Shown here in pieces: positions 25,645 to 33,509 of a DNA stretch of 49,610 nucleotides. Below the pieces are notes generated by a model. The model was given only the letters and a program-made list of their open reading frames with translations. It made no database searches and was not told where the DNA came from. The DNA comes from Clostridia bacterium (GTDB taxonomy: Bacteria > Bacillota > Clostridia > Christensenellales > Aristaeellaceae): the NCBI GenBank assembly GCA_017429265.1, contig JAFRPG010000059.1, positions 1 to 49,610 on the forward strand, written 5' to 3'. Position 1 is the first letter of the stretch. Each line of letters opens with the position of its first letter. Position numbers and translations under genes: made by a program.

Positions 25645-27066
25645 TCAGCGCCGTCGCAGCAGGCGCAGCATCGGCGAACCGGTGGCTTTCCACAGGAGCA
25701 GGAAGAGGATGCCGGCGATCAGACCGCCCGCGGCGATCTGCAGGGCCAGGGCCGGCCATGTCACGGGCAGGACGGAGCCGAGGAGCCGCACGGCCCCGAA
25801 CATCGCCAGGCCGATCAGCGAGGCTGCCGCCGTGTGCAGGAGATACCGCCGGTAGTTCAGCTCGCCCCTCAGCTGGATCCACTGCGCGAGCGGCACCGTG
25901 AGCTCCGCCGCCAGCGTGCCGATGACGGCGCCCATGGCGTCCATGCGCGGGATCAGCAGGGCGTTGACGGCCAGGTTGATCACCGCGCCGGCGCAGACGC
26001 TGCGGACCACGATCCGGTCTCTCTCCTGCGGCAGGATCCACTGGGTGCGGATGACGTTGGCGAAGCCGATCATCATCAGCGAGAAGCCGAGCGGGGCCAT
26101 GAGCGGGGCGGAACCGGCGAAACTCTCCCCGTAGAAGAGGGGACAGAGACGGTCCGCGACGGCCGCGACGCCGAAGGCCATGCAGGCGGTCATCGCCATG
26201 ATGCCCTGCATGGTACCGTCCAGGTGGCGGCGGATACGCTCCGTCTCGCCCTTCTTCTGCAGGGCGGAGATCTTCGGGAGCATCACCGTGCCGACGGCGG
26301 AGATGAAGCCGGACAGGCAGTAGATGATCTTCTCGGCGTTCTCGTACAGGCCGTTCTGGTCATAGCCGGCGATGGCGCTGACCATCACCTTGTCCATGAC
26401 GCGGTAGACGCTGGTGGCGAGCACCGAGACGAAGAGGAGGGCGCAGGGGCGGAAGTGGCGCAGCGCCTCGCTCCGGGTCACCCGGACGAGACGCACCCGT
26501 CCGCGCAGGGAGGCCGCGCTGAGCAGGCAGCCCGCGAGGGTCGCCGCGGACCAGGCAAAGCCGTAGATCCACAGGTCCTCCTTCCCGCGGATAAAGATGA
26601 ACACGCAGGCGGCGGCCAGGAGCTTGACGAAGGTATTGCGCAGGGCGATGGGGCGGAACCGGTCCAGGCCCATCAGCGCCCAGTCGAGGTTGACGAGGCA
26701 GGAGACCGACATCATCGTCAGCGAGAGGGCGATCGGCCGCTCCTCGCCGGAGACCGCAAAGACGTAGACCAGCCAGACGGCCAGCACGGCGGCGGCAACG
26801 GCGCGCTGCATGCGCCAGATCGACGAGAAGACGCGGTTCAGCGCGTCCGGATCGTCCCGTGCGGCGGCGACGGCCCGGGTGCCGTAGTTCTCCAGGCCCA
26901 GCATGGCCGCGAGACAGGCGAAGTAGCTGATGTTCCAGGCATAGCTGTACAGGCCCACGCCGTCCGTCCCCACGGTGCGGGAGAGAAACGGAGCCGTCAC
27001 CAGCGGCAGGAGGATCGAAAACACGCGGTAAGCCACGTTGTAAGCGGTGTTCTTCCTCGTGTCCAT
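25645..27066 (-). CDS. Polysaccharide flippase (Wzx-like, MOP superfamily)
   Basis: 473 residues with about 12-14 membrane spans. The N terminus NTAYNVAYRVFSILLPLVTAP and the segment SRTVGTDGVGLYSYAW are typical of lipid-linked oligosaccharide flippases that export surface polymer units. It heads the operon flippase-capA-dxs-tlyA-ABC-nudix, ATG 27066 with AAGGAGG 10 bp away. Transcribed away from bioY. Confidence 0.85.
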   Translation of the reverse strand: MDTRKNTAYNVAYRVFSILLPLVTAPFLSRTVGTDGVGLYSYAWNISYFACLAAMLGLENYGTRAVAAARDDPDALNRVFSSIWRMQRAVAAAVLAVWLVYVFAVSGEERPIALSLTMMSVSCLVNLDWALMGLDRFRPIALRNTFVKLLAAACVFIFIRGKEDLWIYGFAWSAATLAGCLLSAASLRGRVRLVRVTRSEALRHFRPCALLFVSVLATSVYRVMDKVMVSAIAGYDQNGLYENAEKIIYCLSGFISAVGTVMLPKISALQKKGETERIRRHLDGTMQGIMAMTACMAFGVAAVADRLCPLFYGESFAGSAPLMAPLGFSLMMIGFANVIRTQWILPQERDRIVVRSVCAGAVINLAVNALLIPRMDAMGAVIGTLAAELTVPLAQWIQLRGELNYRRYLLHTAAASLIGLAMFGAVRLLGSVLPVTWPALALQIAAGGLIAGILFLLLWKATGSPMLRLLRRR

Positions 27067-27103
27067 CCGGTGCCGCCTCCTTTCCGTATGCCGTGTAACC
27101 TTA

Positions 27104-27109
27104 ATTATA
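27104..27109 (-). promoter_or_regulatory. -10 box of the flippase operon
   Basis: A perfect TATAAT on the minus strand, 37 bp before the flippase ATG. The -35 area (about GATTTT) is poor. Confidence 0.5.
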
Positions 27110-27135
27110 TTCACCGGGAGCGTGAAAAATCCTGC

Positions 27136-27164
27136 TTGACCCGTCCGGGGAATTGGATTATAAT
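27136..27164 (+). promoter_or_regulatory. Promoter of bioY
   Basis: TTGACC (27136-27141), 17 bp, TATAAT (27159-27164): near-consensus sigma-A. The BirA-like box starts 1 bp after the -10. Confidence 0.8.
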
Positions 27165-27165
27165 T

Positions 27166-27195
27166 CGTAAACGTAAGTGAGTTTTGAGGTTTACG
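27166..27195 (+). promoter_or_regulatory. BirA-like biotin operator
   Basis: CGTAAAC (27166-27172), 16 bp, GTTTACG (27189-27195). The known bacterial BirA consensus is TTGTAAACC-N14/15-GGTTTACAA; here the cores GTAAAC and GTTTAC have exactly the spacing of the N14 form. It covers the transcription start and touches the ribosome site of bioY, so bound BirA would block transcription when biotin is plentiful. Confidence 0.75.
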
Positions 27196-27207
27196 GAGGA
27201 ATGGCCT

Positions 27208-27744
27208 ATGCGGAACGCACGGAGAGACGGGAGAACGGAGCGGACGGTGCTGTGCGCGCTGTTCGTCGCGCTGACGGCAGCCTGCGCGCAGATCATCATC
27301 CCCATCGGCGCGGTGCCCGTCTCACTGTCCCTGCTGCCGGTGCTGCTGTGCGCAACCATGCTGCCGGTTCAGGATGCCCTGCTGGCCATGGGGGCCTACC
27401 TGCTGCTCGGGCTCGCCGGCGTGCCGGTCTTCTCGGGCTTTGCGGGCGGACCCGCCAAACTCGCCGGGCCGACCGGCGGCTATCTGATCGGCTACCTGCC
27501 CTGTGTCCTGTGCGCCGGGATGCTTATCCGCAGGTTCGGGCGGAACACGGCGGTCCAGACGGCGGCCATGGTGCTGGGCGTCCTCGTGTGCTACGCCTTC
27601 GGAACGGCCTGGTTCGCCGCGCAGAGCGGCTGGGCGCTCGGACGGTGCCTGACCGTCTGCGTGTTCCCCTTCCTGCCCTTCGACGCGGCCAAGGTGGCCC
27701 TCTCCTCGGTGCTGAGCCGGCGGCTGTACCCGCTCCTGGCTTGA
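27208..27744 (+). CDS. bioY: BioY biotin ECF-transporter S component
   Basis: 178 residues, six membrane spans. Family marks: IIIPIGAVPVSLSLLPVLL near the start and LAGPTGGYLIGYL in the centre, which bind biotin. It takes up biotin with the shared EcfA-EcfT energising module (not in this window). The start ATG 27208 has CGGAGG 8 bp upstream. The BirA-like box in front supports the call. No biotin synthesis genes are present here. Confidence 0.92.
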   Translation: MRNARRDGRTERTVLCALFVALTAACAQIIIPIGAVPVSLSLLPVLLCATMLPVQDALLAMGAYLLLGLAGVPVFSGFAGGPAKLAGPTGGYLIGYLPCVLCAGMLIRRFGRNTAVQTAAMVLGVLVCYAFGTAWFAAQSGWALGRCLTVCVFPFLPFDAAKVALSSVLSRRLYPLLA

Positions 27745-27770
27745 CAGGGACGCGCCCTGTCTGCTACACT
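27741..27770 (+). promoter_or_regulatory. Promoter of the gtrA-like gene, with a palindrome in the spacer
   Basis: Consensus TTGACA (27741-27746) overlaps the bioY stop; an 18-bp spacer leads to TACACT (27765-27770). The spacer contains GACAGGG-acgcg-CCCTGTC (27743-27761), which may be an operator or a short hairpin ending bioY transcripts. Confidence 0.6.
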
Positions 27771-27789
27771 GCGGGCGGGAGGTGATCGA

Positions 27790-28278
27790 ATGGGAGAGAA
27801 CGGAAACGCCGGCGCGGGCCGCACGGGAGAGATCCTGCGCTTTGCGGTGACCGGCGGCTTCTGCGCCCTGATCGAGATGGCCGTCCTGATCCTGCTGCGG
27901 GACAAGGCCGGCCTGGACACGCTGGCGGCGGTGCCGATCGCCTTTCTGGTCTCCGTGATCGTCAACTACATGATCTGTGTGGCCTGGGTCTTCCGCGGGG
28001 CCAAGGACGGCGGAACGGCCGCGAAGCTCGGCTTTCTGGTCACGAGCCTGATCGGCCTGGGCCTGAATGAGCTGCTGATGTGGCTCTTCCGCATGGCCTT
28101 CGGGGAGGATCAGACGGTGGTGACCGTCTTCGGCTTCGCGGTGACGATGTACATGGTCAACAAGGCATTGGCGACACTGCTGGTGATGATCTGGAATTAC
28201 TTTACCAAGCGGGCGGTGCTCAAGTCCTCCCTGATGCGGCGGCTGACCCGCGCGGGCCGGGACGGGGAACGGTCCTGA
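27790..28278 (+). CDS. GtrA-family membrane protein
   Basis: 162 residues, four membrane spans. The pattern EILRFAVTGGFCALIEMAVL and later VNYMICVAWVFR fits GtrA-like proteins, which are thought to move bactoprenol-linked sugars across the membrane or assist surface glycosylation. GGGAGGTGA precedes ATG 27790. It stands alone between promoters, close to other envelope genes. Confidence 0.85.
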   Translation: MGENGNAGAGRTGEILRFAVTGGFCALIEMAVLILLRDKAGLDTLAAVPIAFLVSVIVNYMICVAWVFRGAKDGGTAAKLGFLVTSLIGLGLNELLMWLFRMAFGEDQTVVTVFGFAVTMYMVNKALATLLVMIWNYFTKRAVLKSSLMRRLTRAGRDGERS

Positions 28279-28312
28279 ACCCCGCGGAAACGGCCCGGTC
28301 CCGAAGAAAAAG

Positions 28313-28353
28313 ACGCGGCAGCGCCCGAAAATCATTGCGCGCAGCCGCGTTTT
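28313..28353 (+). terminator. Terminator of the gtrA-like gene
   Basis: ACGCGGC (28313-28319) pairs with GCCGCGT (28344-28350), then TTTTAT. The right arm lies in the spacer of the kinase promoter. Confidence 0.6.
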
Positions 28354-28363
28354 ATGCTATCTT
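28335..28363 (+). promoter_or_regulatory. Promoter of the kinase operon
   Basis: TTGCGC (28335-28340), 17 bp ending in TGC, TATCTT (28358-28363), about 70 bp before the kinase ATG. Confidence 0.5.
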
Positions 28364-28434
28364 TAAAAGAAGGAAAATCCTCGCCGCGAACGGGGAACTG
28401 CGGAACCATTTCAGGCCGATCGGAGGTGACGCGC

Positions 28435-30735
28435 ATGATCCGGCTGCCCGAGAGCTGGAACGACTGGCAGATCGTCAGACAGCTCGGCGAAGGCGCGTTT
28501 TCGACTGTCTACGAGGCCGTGCGCGTGGACGATCCGGGCATCCGCGCGGCGATCAAGGTGGTCGATATCCCGCGTGATCAGGCCGAGGTGGACGAGCTGA
28601 GCGTGGAAGGGATCAGCGTCTCCGACTCCAACCGCTATTTTGAGTCCGCGACGGAAGACCTGAGCCGCGAGATCCGGCTGATGCAGCAGTTCAAGGGGAT
28701 GCAGAACTTCGTCAGCATCGAGGACTACAAGAGCGTGCCGAAGGAGGACGGGATCGGCTTCCGGGTCTTCATCCGCATGGAGCTGCTGACGCCGCTGGAC
28801 CGCTGGGCGCTGGATCACCGGATCGCGGAGCGGGACGTGCTGCGCATCGGCGTCGACCTCTGTACGGCCCTCTCCTTCCTTGAGAAGAAGCAGCTGGTCC
28901 ACCGCGACGTGAAGCCTGCGAACATCTTTGTCAACGACACCGCGGGCCCGACGCCCTTCTTCAAGCTGGGGGACTTCGGCATCGCGCGCTCCCTGGCGCA
29001 CAGGTCCCAGGGCCTGAGCAGCAAGGGGACGCCCAACTATATCGCGCCCGAGGTCGCGGCCGCCCAGCCCTATGACGGCCGGGCGGATCTGTACTCGCTG
29101 GGCCTGACGCTCTACCGTCTGCTCAACGGGAACCGTCTGCCCTTCCTGCCCCAGCAGCAGCTTTACACGCCGGCCATGCGGCAGGAAGCCGTCAGCAGGC
29201 GTCTCGCTGGGGAGCCTCTGCCGCCGCCCGCTCACGCCTCCGCGGAGGCCGCGGCCGTCATCCTGAAGGCCTGCGCGTACCGCCCGGAGGACCGCTATGC
29301 CACGGCGGCCGAGATGCGCGGCGCCCTGTTGGCGCTTCTTGAAAGACCGCAGGCCGGGCAGGCGAAGCCCGGCAGAGCGGACAAACCCGACAGGCCCGCG
29401 CGGAAGAAGAGAAGCCGCGCGTGGCTCATCGTGCCGCTGCTCGCGGCGCTGCTCGCTGCCGGCGCGCTGGTCTGGCTCATCGCGACGGGTGCGGGAGCAC
29501 CTCCCGCATCTGACGGACCGACGGCCATTCCGACCGCGGCGCCGACCGCAGTTCCGGAGGAAACACCGACGCCCGCACCGCCGATCACAACGGAGGAGGC
29601 CGACGTGCCGGAGACGACACCGGACATGCCTTCGCTGACCGAGCCGCTGACACCGGCTCCCACGCCTGATCCCACACCGACACCTTCCCCCTCTCCTTCG
29701 CCTGCACCGTCTCCTTCTCCTTCGCCGACGCCGTCTCCCTCGCCGGTCCCGACGCCCGAACCGACGCCGACCCCCAAACCGATCGTCGGTGAATTCCGCC
29801 TCCTGGGCGATACTTTCATGTACCGGAGGCCGAGCGACAAGAGCATGATCCTGCAGCAGCTGGCGCGGGATACGATCGTTTTCGTGACCGGACAGACGGA
29901 CGCGGAGGACGGGTGGACCTGGCACGGGATCCGGATCGGCGGCCTCGAGGGCTACATCCGCGCGGACAAGGCGGTGCCTTGGGACGGCGTGACGCCGACT
30001 CCCGTTCCGACCGTGCCTCCGACCGCGACGCCCACCCGCATCCCGACTGCCCGGTTTACCCGCATCCCGACCGAAGCGCCCACACAAGCCCCGACAGTCC
30101 GACCCACGCCCACGCCGACCGCCGCTCCCACGCCGATGCCCGTTCCCAAACCGGGCAGCATCGTCACGTTCGGCAGCTATATGACGGATGCGAAGATGAC
30201 GATGAGCGCGATCCGCTGGATCATCGTGGAGGTCGACACGGAGAACAAATCCTGCGTGCTGCTGAGCGAGAAGGTCCTCGACGTATCGCCCTTCAACCAC
30301 AAAGGGCGCGCCAACTCCAGGCCGAAACTGCACGAGAGCAGCATCGGCGAGTGGTGCAGCGGGGTGTTCTTCCGCACGGCTTTCACCGCCGCGGAGCGGG
30401 GTACCCTGCTGCCGATCACGGGCAAGGACCTCGCCACGGGGACGAAGGTCGCCGTGCCAAGCAAGGAGGAGTACCTTGGCTGGAAGACACTGCTCGGCAG
30501 CCGCGCGGCCGCACAGGCGACCGAATACGCGGTGAGGGTGCGGGGCGCCCATGTCACGGCGGTCGACGGCACGGACTATGCCTGGTGGTGGCTGCGGTCC
30601 ACTCCGGCGGACATGCGCTATGACTATGTCAACAGCAGGGCCAGGGTTTTCTCGAACAACCTCGACCGTCCGGGCGGCGTGCGTCCGATGATCCGCGTCC
30701 CATGGACAGCCGTCACGGGAGGTGGGGCACGGTGA
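28435..30735 (+). CDS. Membrane Ser/Thr protein kinase with SH3 and DUF6273 ectodomains
   Basis: 766 residues. Cytosolic kinase domain (1-about 300): glycine loop LGEGAFSTVYEA, Lys in AAIKVV, catalytic HRDVKPANIF (about 155-164), DFG at about 179, and APE as IAPEVA. A single membrane span (about 328-352) follows a basic RKKRSR. Outside are a long Thr/Pro/Ser-rich stalk, an SH3-like domain (about 450-515), a second stalk, and a C-terminal DUF6273-like domain (about 576-766: IRWIIVEVD, WWWLRSTPADMR, GGVRPMIRV). PASTA repeats, usual in Firmicutes wall-sensing kinases, are absent. The start ATG 28435 has GGAGGTGA. The TGA overlaps the next gene's GTG. Confidence 0.9.
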   Translation: MIRLPESWNDWQIVRQLGEGAFSTVYEAVRVDDPGIRAAIKVVDIPRDQAEVDELSVEGISVSDSNRYFESATEDLSREIRLMQQFKGMQNFVSIEDYKSVPKEDGIGFRVFIRMELLTPLDRWALDHRIAERDVLRIGVDLCTALSFLEKKQLVHRDVKPANIFVNDTAGPTPFFKLGDFGIARSLAHRSQGLSSKGTPNYIAPEVAAAQPYDGRADLYSLGLTLYRLLNGNRLPFLPQQQLYTPAMRQEAVSRRLAGEPLPPPAHASAEAAAVILKACAYRPEDRYATAAEMRGALLALLERPQAGQAKPGRADKPDRPARKKRSRAWLIVPLLAALLAAGALVWLIATGAGAPPASDGPTAIPTAAPTAVPEETPTPAPPITTEEADVPETTPDMPSLTEPLTPAPTPDPTPTPSPSPSPAPSPSPSPTPSPSPVPTPEPTPTPKPIVGEFRLLGDTFMYRRPSDKSMILQQLARDTIVFVTGQTDAEDGWTWHGIRIGGLEGYIRADKAVPWDGVTPTPVPTVPPTATPTRIPTARFTRIPTEAPTQAPTVRPTPTPTAAPTPMPVPKPGSIVTFGSYMTDAKMTMSAIRWIIVEVDTENKSCVLLSEKVLDVSPFNHKGRANSRPKLHESSIGEWCSGVFFRTAFTAAERGTLLPITGKDLATGTKVAVPSKEEYLGWKTLLGSRAAAQATEYAVRVRGAHVTAVDGTDYAWWWLRSTPADMRYDYVNSRARVFSNNLDRPGGVRPMIRVPWTAVTGGGAR

Positions 30736-31985
30736 AGGACGAGTACCTCGACCCCGAGCGCAGCTACGAGTTTACACAGAAGGCCTGGAACGGCATGTAC
30801 ATGGCCGTGGACAGCGAGTATTTCGGGCAGATGGACGCCGAGCTGATCTACGAGTCGCTGGAGAAGCAGCTGGAACCCGTCCCCTTCGGCGATTACCTCA
30901 AGCGCTATCTCTATGCCCGGGCCGGGCTGACCGGCTCCTACCGCGAGGTGCCGCTGAAGGACTATCAGGCCCTGATCATGGGGAGCTTCCGCGACCGGCT
31001 GACCCCGCCGTCCTTCACGCCGACCACCGCCCGGCTCAGCGCCCTGAGCAAAAACTGGCTCACCCAGCAGACCGTCAAGCGGCAGGTGGTGCTCCTCCTC
31101 GGCTTCGGCCTGGGGATGAGCACGGCGGACGTGAACGACTTCCTCCACAAGGCGCTGCACGAGCGGATGCTCGACCGCGGCGATCCGACGGAAGCGATCT
31201 GCGAGCACTGCTACACGGCCGGCAAAGGCTATCCGGCCTTCGAACGGCTCCGCTCGGTCTATGAGACGCTGGACCCGAAGCATCCGCCGGCCGCCCAGGC
31301 GGGGGAGGAGGATCTCCTGCGCCGGCTCTGCGCGCTGAAGGGCAGCGAACCGGGGCAGACCGACCAGGCCCGGAAACACCTGCTCAGGCTGTGGGCGGAA
31401 GCGCGGGAGATGATCGCCGGGATGCACAACAGCGCCGGCGAGGAGGCGTGCGAGCGGCTGACGGAAGCCCTGCGGGACCGCCTCAGCCGCAGCGACCGCC
31501 TGTCCGACCAGGAGAAGCTTGAGCGCCTGCGGCAGGAGAGAACGCGCCGGCACATCTTCACGGCGGAGGAGATCACCGAGAACGATCTCGAGCAGATCCT
31601 CTACGCCGCTGTCCCGACCGACCGTCACGGCAACCTCACGCCGATCCGGGACTCCACCCTCGCGGACCACTTTGAGGGCAAGCGACTGAGCCGCAAGCGG
31701 CTGAACGATCTGCTTCACCGCCGCAGCCCTGTGGACCGTTTCGACCTGATCACTCTGAGCTTCTTCATCGCCGCCGCGAAGGTGGACGAGGAGCCCAACT
31801 CCAAGAAGCGCTACATCCGTTACATCACGCAGACCAACAGGATCCTCGCGGACTGCGGCATGGGTCCGCTCTATGTGACCAACCCCTACGAATGCTTTGT
31901 GCTGATGTGCCTCCTGTCGGTATCGCCGCTGGAGACCTTCTCGGAAGTCTGGGAAAAGAGCTATGAAAACCAGGAAGGAGACTGA
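30732..31985 (+). CDS. Unrecognised cytosolic protein coupled to the kinase
   Basis: 417 residues, no signal peptide or span. The GTG at 30732 overlaps the kinase TGA (GTGA) with GAGGTG upstream, so translation is coupled. N-terminal third contains SYEFTQKAWNGMYMAVDSEY and repeated Leu-rich helices; the middle is a charged helical region (DRLSDQEKLERLRQERTRR), then a helix-rich C-terminal domain (KRLNDLLHRRSPVDRFDLIT). I do not recognise a family. The strict coupling suggests a substrate, regulator or partner of the kinase. deoB starts 4 bp after its stop. Confidence 0.75.
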   Translation: MKDEYLDPERSYEFTQKAWNGMYMAVDSEYFGQMDAELIYESLEKQLEPVPFGDYLKRYLYARAGLTGSYREVPLKDYQALIMGSFRDRLTPPSFTPTTARLSALSKNWLTQQTVKRQVVLLLGFGLGMSTADVNDFLHKALHERMLDRGDPTEAICEHCYTAGKGYPAFERLRSVYETLDPKHPPAAQAGEEDLLRRLCALKGSEPGQTDQARKHLLRLWAEAREMIAGMHNSAGEEACERLTEALRDRLSRSDRLSDQEKLERLRQERTRRHIFTAEEITENDLEQILYAAVPTDRHGNLTPIRDSTLADHFEGKRLSRKRLNDLLHRRSPVDRFDLITLSFFIAAAKVDEEPNSKKRYIRYITQTNRILADCGMGPLYVTNPYECFVLMCLLSVSPLETFSEVWEKSYENQEGD

Positions 31986-31989
31986 GACC

Positions 31990-33153
31990 ATGAAACGAGT
32001 ATTTCTGACAGTGCTGGATGCCGTGGGCTGCGGCGAACTGCCGGACGCCGCCCTCTACGGCGACGTGGGCGCCAATACCTTCGGCCATGTGGTGGACACC
32101 GTGCATCCCGACCTGCCCAACATGGCGAAGATGGGCCTGGGCCAGGTGGAGGGCACGCACTATCCGCCGGACCCCGATGCCGTCGGCGCGGCCGGCCGCT
32201 GCATGGAAGTCAGCGCGGGCAAGGATACCACCACCGGACACTGGGAGATCGCGGGCCTTCGCCTGAACCAGGCCTTCCCGACCTTCCCGGACGGCTTCCC
32301 GGCGGACTTCATCGCCGCCTATGAGAAAGCCATCGGCTATCATGTGATCGGCAACAAGCCCGCGTCCGGCACGGCGATCCTCGAGGAACTGGGCGAGGAA
32401 AGCCGCGTGAACCGCACGCCCATCGTCTACACCTCCGCCGACAGCGTGTTCCAGATCGCCTGCCACGAGGAGGTCTTCCCCCGGGAGGAGCTCTATCGCT
32501 TCTGCACGATCGCCCGCGAGATGCTCCAGGGCCCGCTCGGCGTGGGCCGCGTCATTGCGCGCCCCTACATTGGGCAGGCGGGTGCTTTCACGCGCACGTC
32601 CGGCCGCCGCGACTTCTCCCTGCCGCCGATCGGCAGGACCCTGCTGGACGCGGTGAAGGAGGCGGGCATGGAGAGCCTCGGCGTGGGCAAGATCGAGGAC
32701 ATCTTCGATCATGTGGGCCTGACCGGCTCCAACCATGCCGCCGGGAACGCGGCCTGCATCGACGCCTGGATGGACTATATGCGCCGCGACTTCGACGGCC
32801 TGTGCTTCACGAACCTGGTCGACACCGACATGCTCTGGGGACACCGCCGGGATCCGAAGGGCTTTGCGGACGCGCTGATCTATATCGATCAGAAGCTGCC
32901 GGAGATCCGTGCCCTGATGGGACCGGACGACCTCCTGATCCTCACCGCGGACCACGGCTGCGATCCCACCTTCCGCGGCACCGACCACACCCGCGAGCAT
33001 ATCCCGCTGCTGTGCTGGCATCCGAAGATGACGAAGCTGGTCAGCCTCGGTACGCGGAAAACCTACGCCGACATCGCCGCGACCTGCGCCGAGTGGCTGG
33101 GTCTGCCGGACCGCTTCGGCGCCGCGTCCTTCTGCGCAGAGCTGATCGGATGA
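31990..33153 (+). CDS. deoB: Phosphopentomutase
   Basis: 387 residues. Interconverts (deoxy)ribose 1-phosphate and 5-phosphate in nucleoside salvage. Alkaline-phosphatase-type metal sites: LDAVGCGELPDA (N-terminal Asp), the active Thr in GKDTTTGHWE, NLVDTDMLWGHRRD, and ILTADHGCDPTFRGTDHTRE. Length is normal. AAGGAG lies 9-11 bp before ATG 31990. It follows the kinase partner by 4 bp, so it is likely in the same transcript, an odd grouping. A bidirectional terminator follows. Confidence 0.95.
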   Translation: MKRVFLTVLDAVGCGELPDAALYGDVGANTFGHVVDTVHPDLPNMAKMGLGQVEGTHYPPDPDAVGAAGRCMEVSAGKDTTTGHWEIAGLRLNQAFPTFPDGFPADFIAAYEKAIGYHVIGNKPASGTAILEELGEESRVNRTPIVYTSADSVFQIACHEEVFPREELYRFCTIAREMLQGPLGVGRVIARPYIGQAGAFTRTSGRRDFSLPPIGRTLLDAVKEAGMESLGVGKIEDIFDHVGLTGSNHAAGNAACIDAWMDYMRRDFDGLCFTNLVDTDMLWGHRRDPKGFADALIYIDQKLPEIRALMGPDDLLILTADHGCDPTFRGTDHTREHIPLLCWHPKMTKLVSLGTRKTYADIAATCAEWLGLPDRFGAASFCAELIG

Positions 33154-33207
33154 CCTTTCGGGAGGAGCTTTTCTTCCAGAATACAGATGCTGACAGGAAC
33201 CCATCGC

Positions 33208-33238
33208 AAAAGGCAGCCTTCGCGGGCTGCCTTTCGTT
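33208..33238. terminator. Bidirectional terminator
   Basis: AAAGGCAGCC (33209-33218), loop TTCGCG, GGCTGCCTTT (33225-33234). T-runs lie on both sides, so it ends deoB (plus) and the DUF1292-like gene (minus). Confidence 0.8.
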
Positions 33239-33248
33239 GTGAGGGGGG

Positions 33249-33509
33249 TTATTCGGCCGGGCCGATCTCGTAGTCGTCGGCTTCGGCCTGGAAGAGGTAG
33301 AAGACCTCCTCGCACTTATCCTCGTCCTCCACCGGGCTGTAGACGTCTTCCTCGCCGTCCGCCTCCACGGTGAAGACCATGACAGAATCTTCGTCCTCCT
33401 CGTCCGCGAGGAGGGCGTATTCGATCCCGTCGAGCGTCAGGCGGCCGAGGGGAAGGAAGGCGATCTCCTCGCCGCTGTCGTCGTAGAGGAGGATGCGGTC
33501 GTCACTCAT
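33249..33509 (-). CDS. DUF1292-like small acidic protein
   Basis: 86 residues, very acidic. Pattern ILLYDDSGEEIAFLPLG, EYALLADEEDEDSVMVF and YSPVEDEDKCEEVF fits DUF1292 (YrzB-like), a widespread Firmicutes family of unknown role. The ATG at 33509 overlaps the icd stop by 8 bp and has AGGAGG 7 bp upstream. The upstream icd gene itself ends in a DUF1292-like domain, so two versions lie in tandem. Confidence 0.8.
   Translation of the reverse strand: MSDDRILLYDDSGEEIAFLPLGRLTLDGIEYALLADEEDEDSVMVFTVEADGEEDVYSPVEDEDKCEEVFYLFQAEADDYEIGPAE

Noticed and set aside
29640..29790. Thr/Pro/Ser repeats in the kinase as a DNA repeat array
   Set aside because: The repetition is in the protein stalk; the codons vary and there are no regular spacers, so it is not a CRISPR or satellite array.
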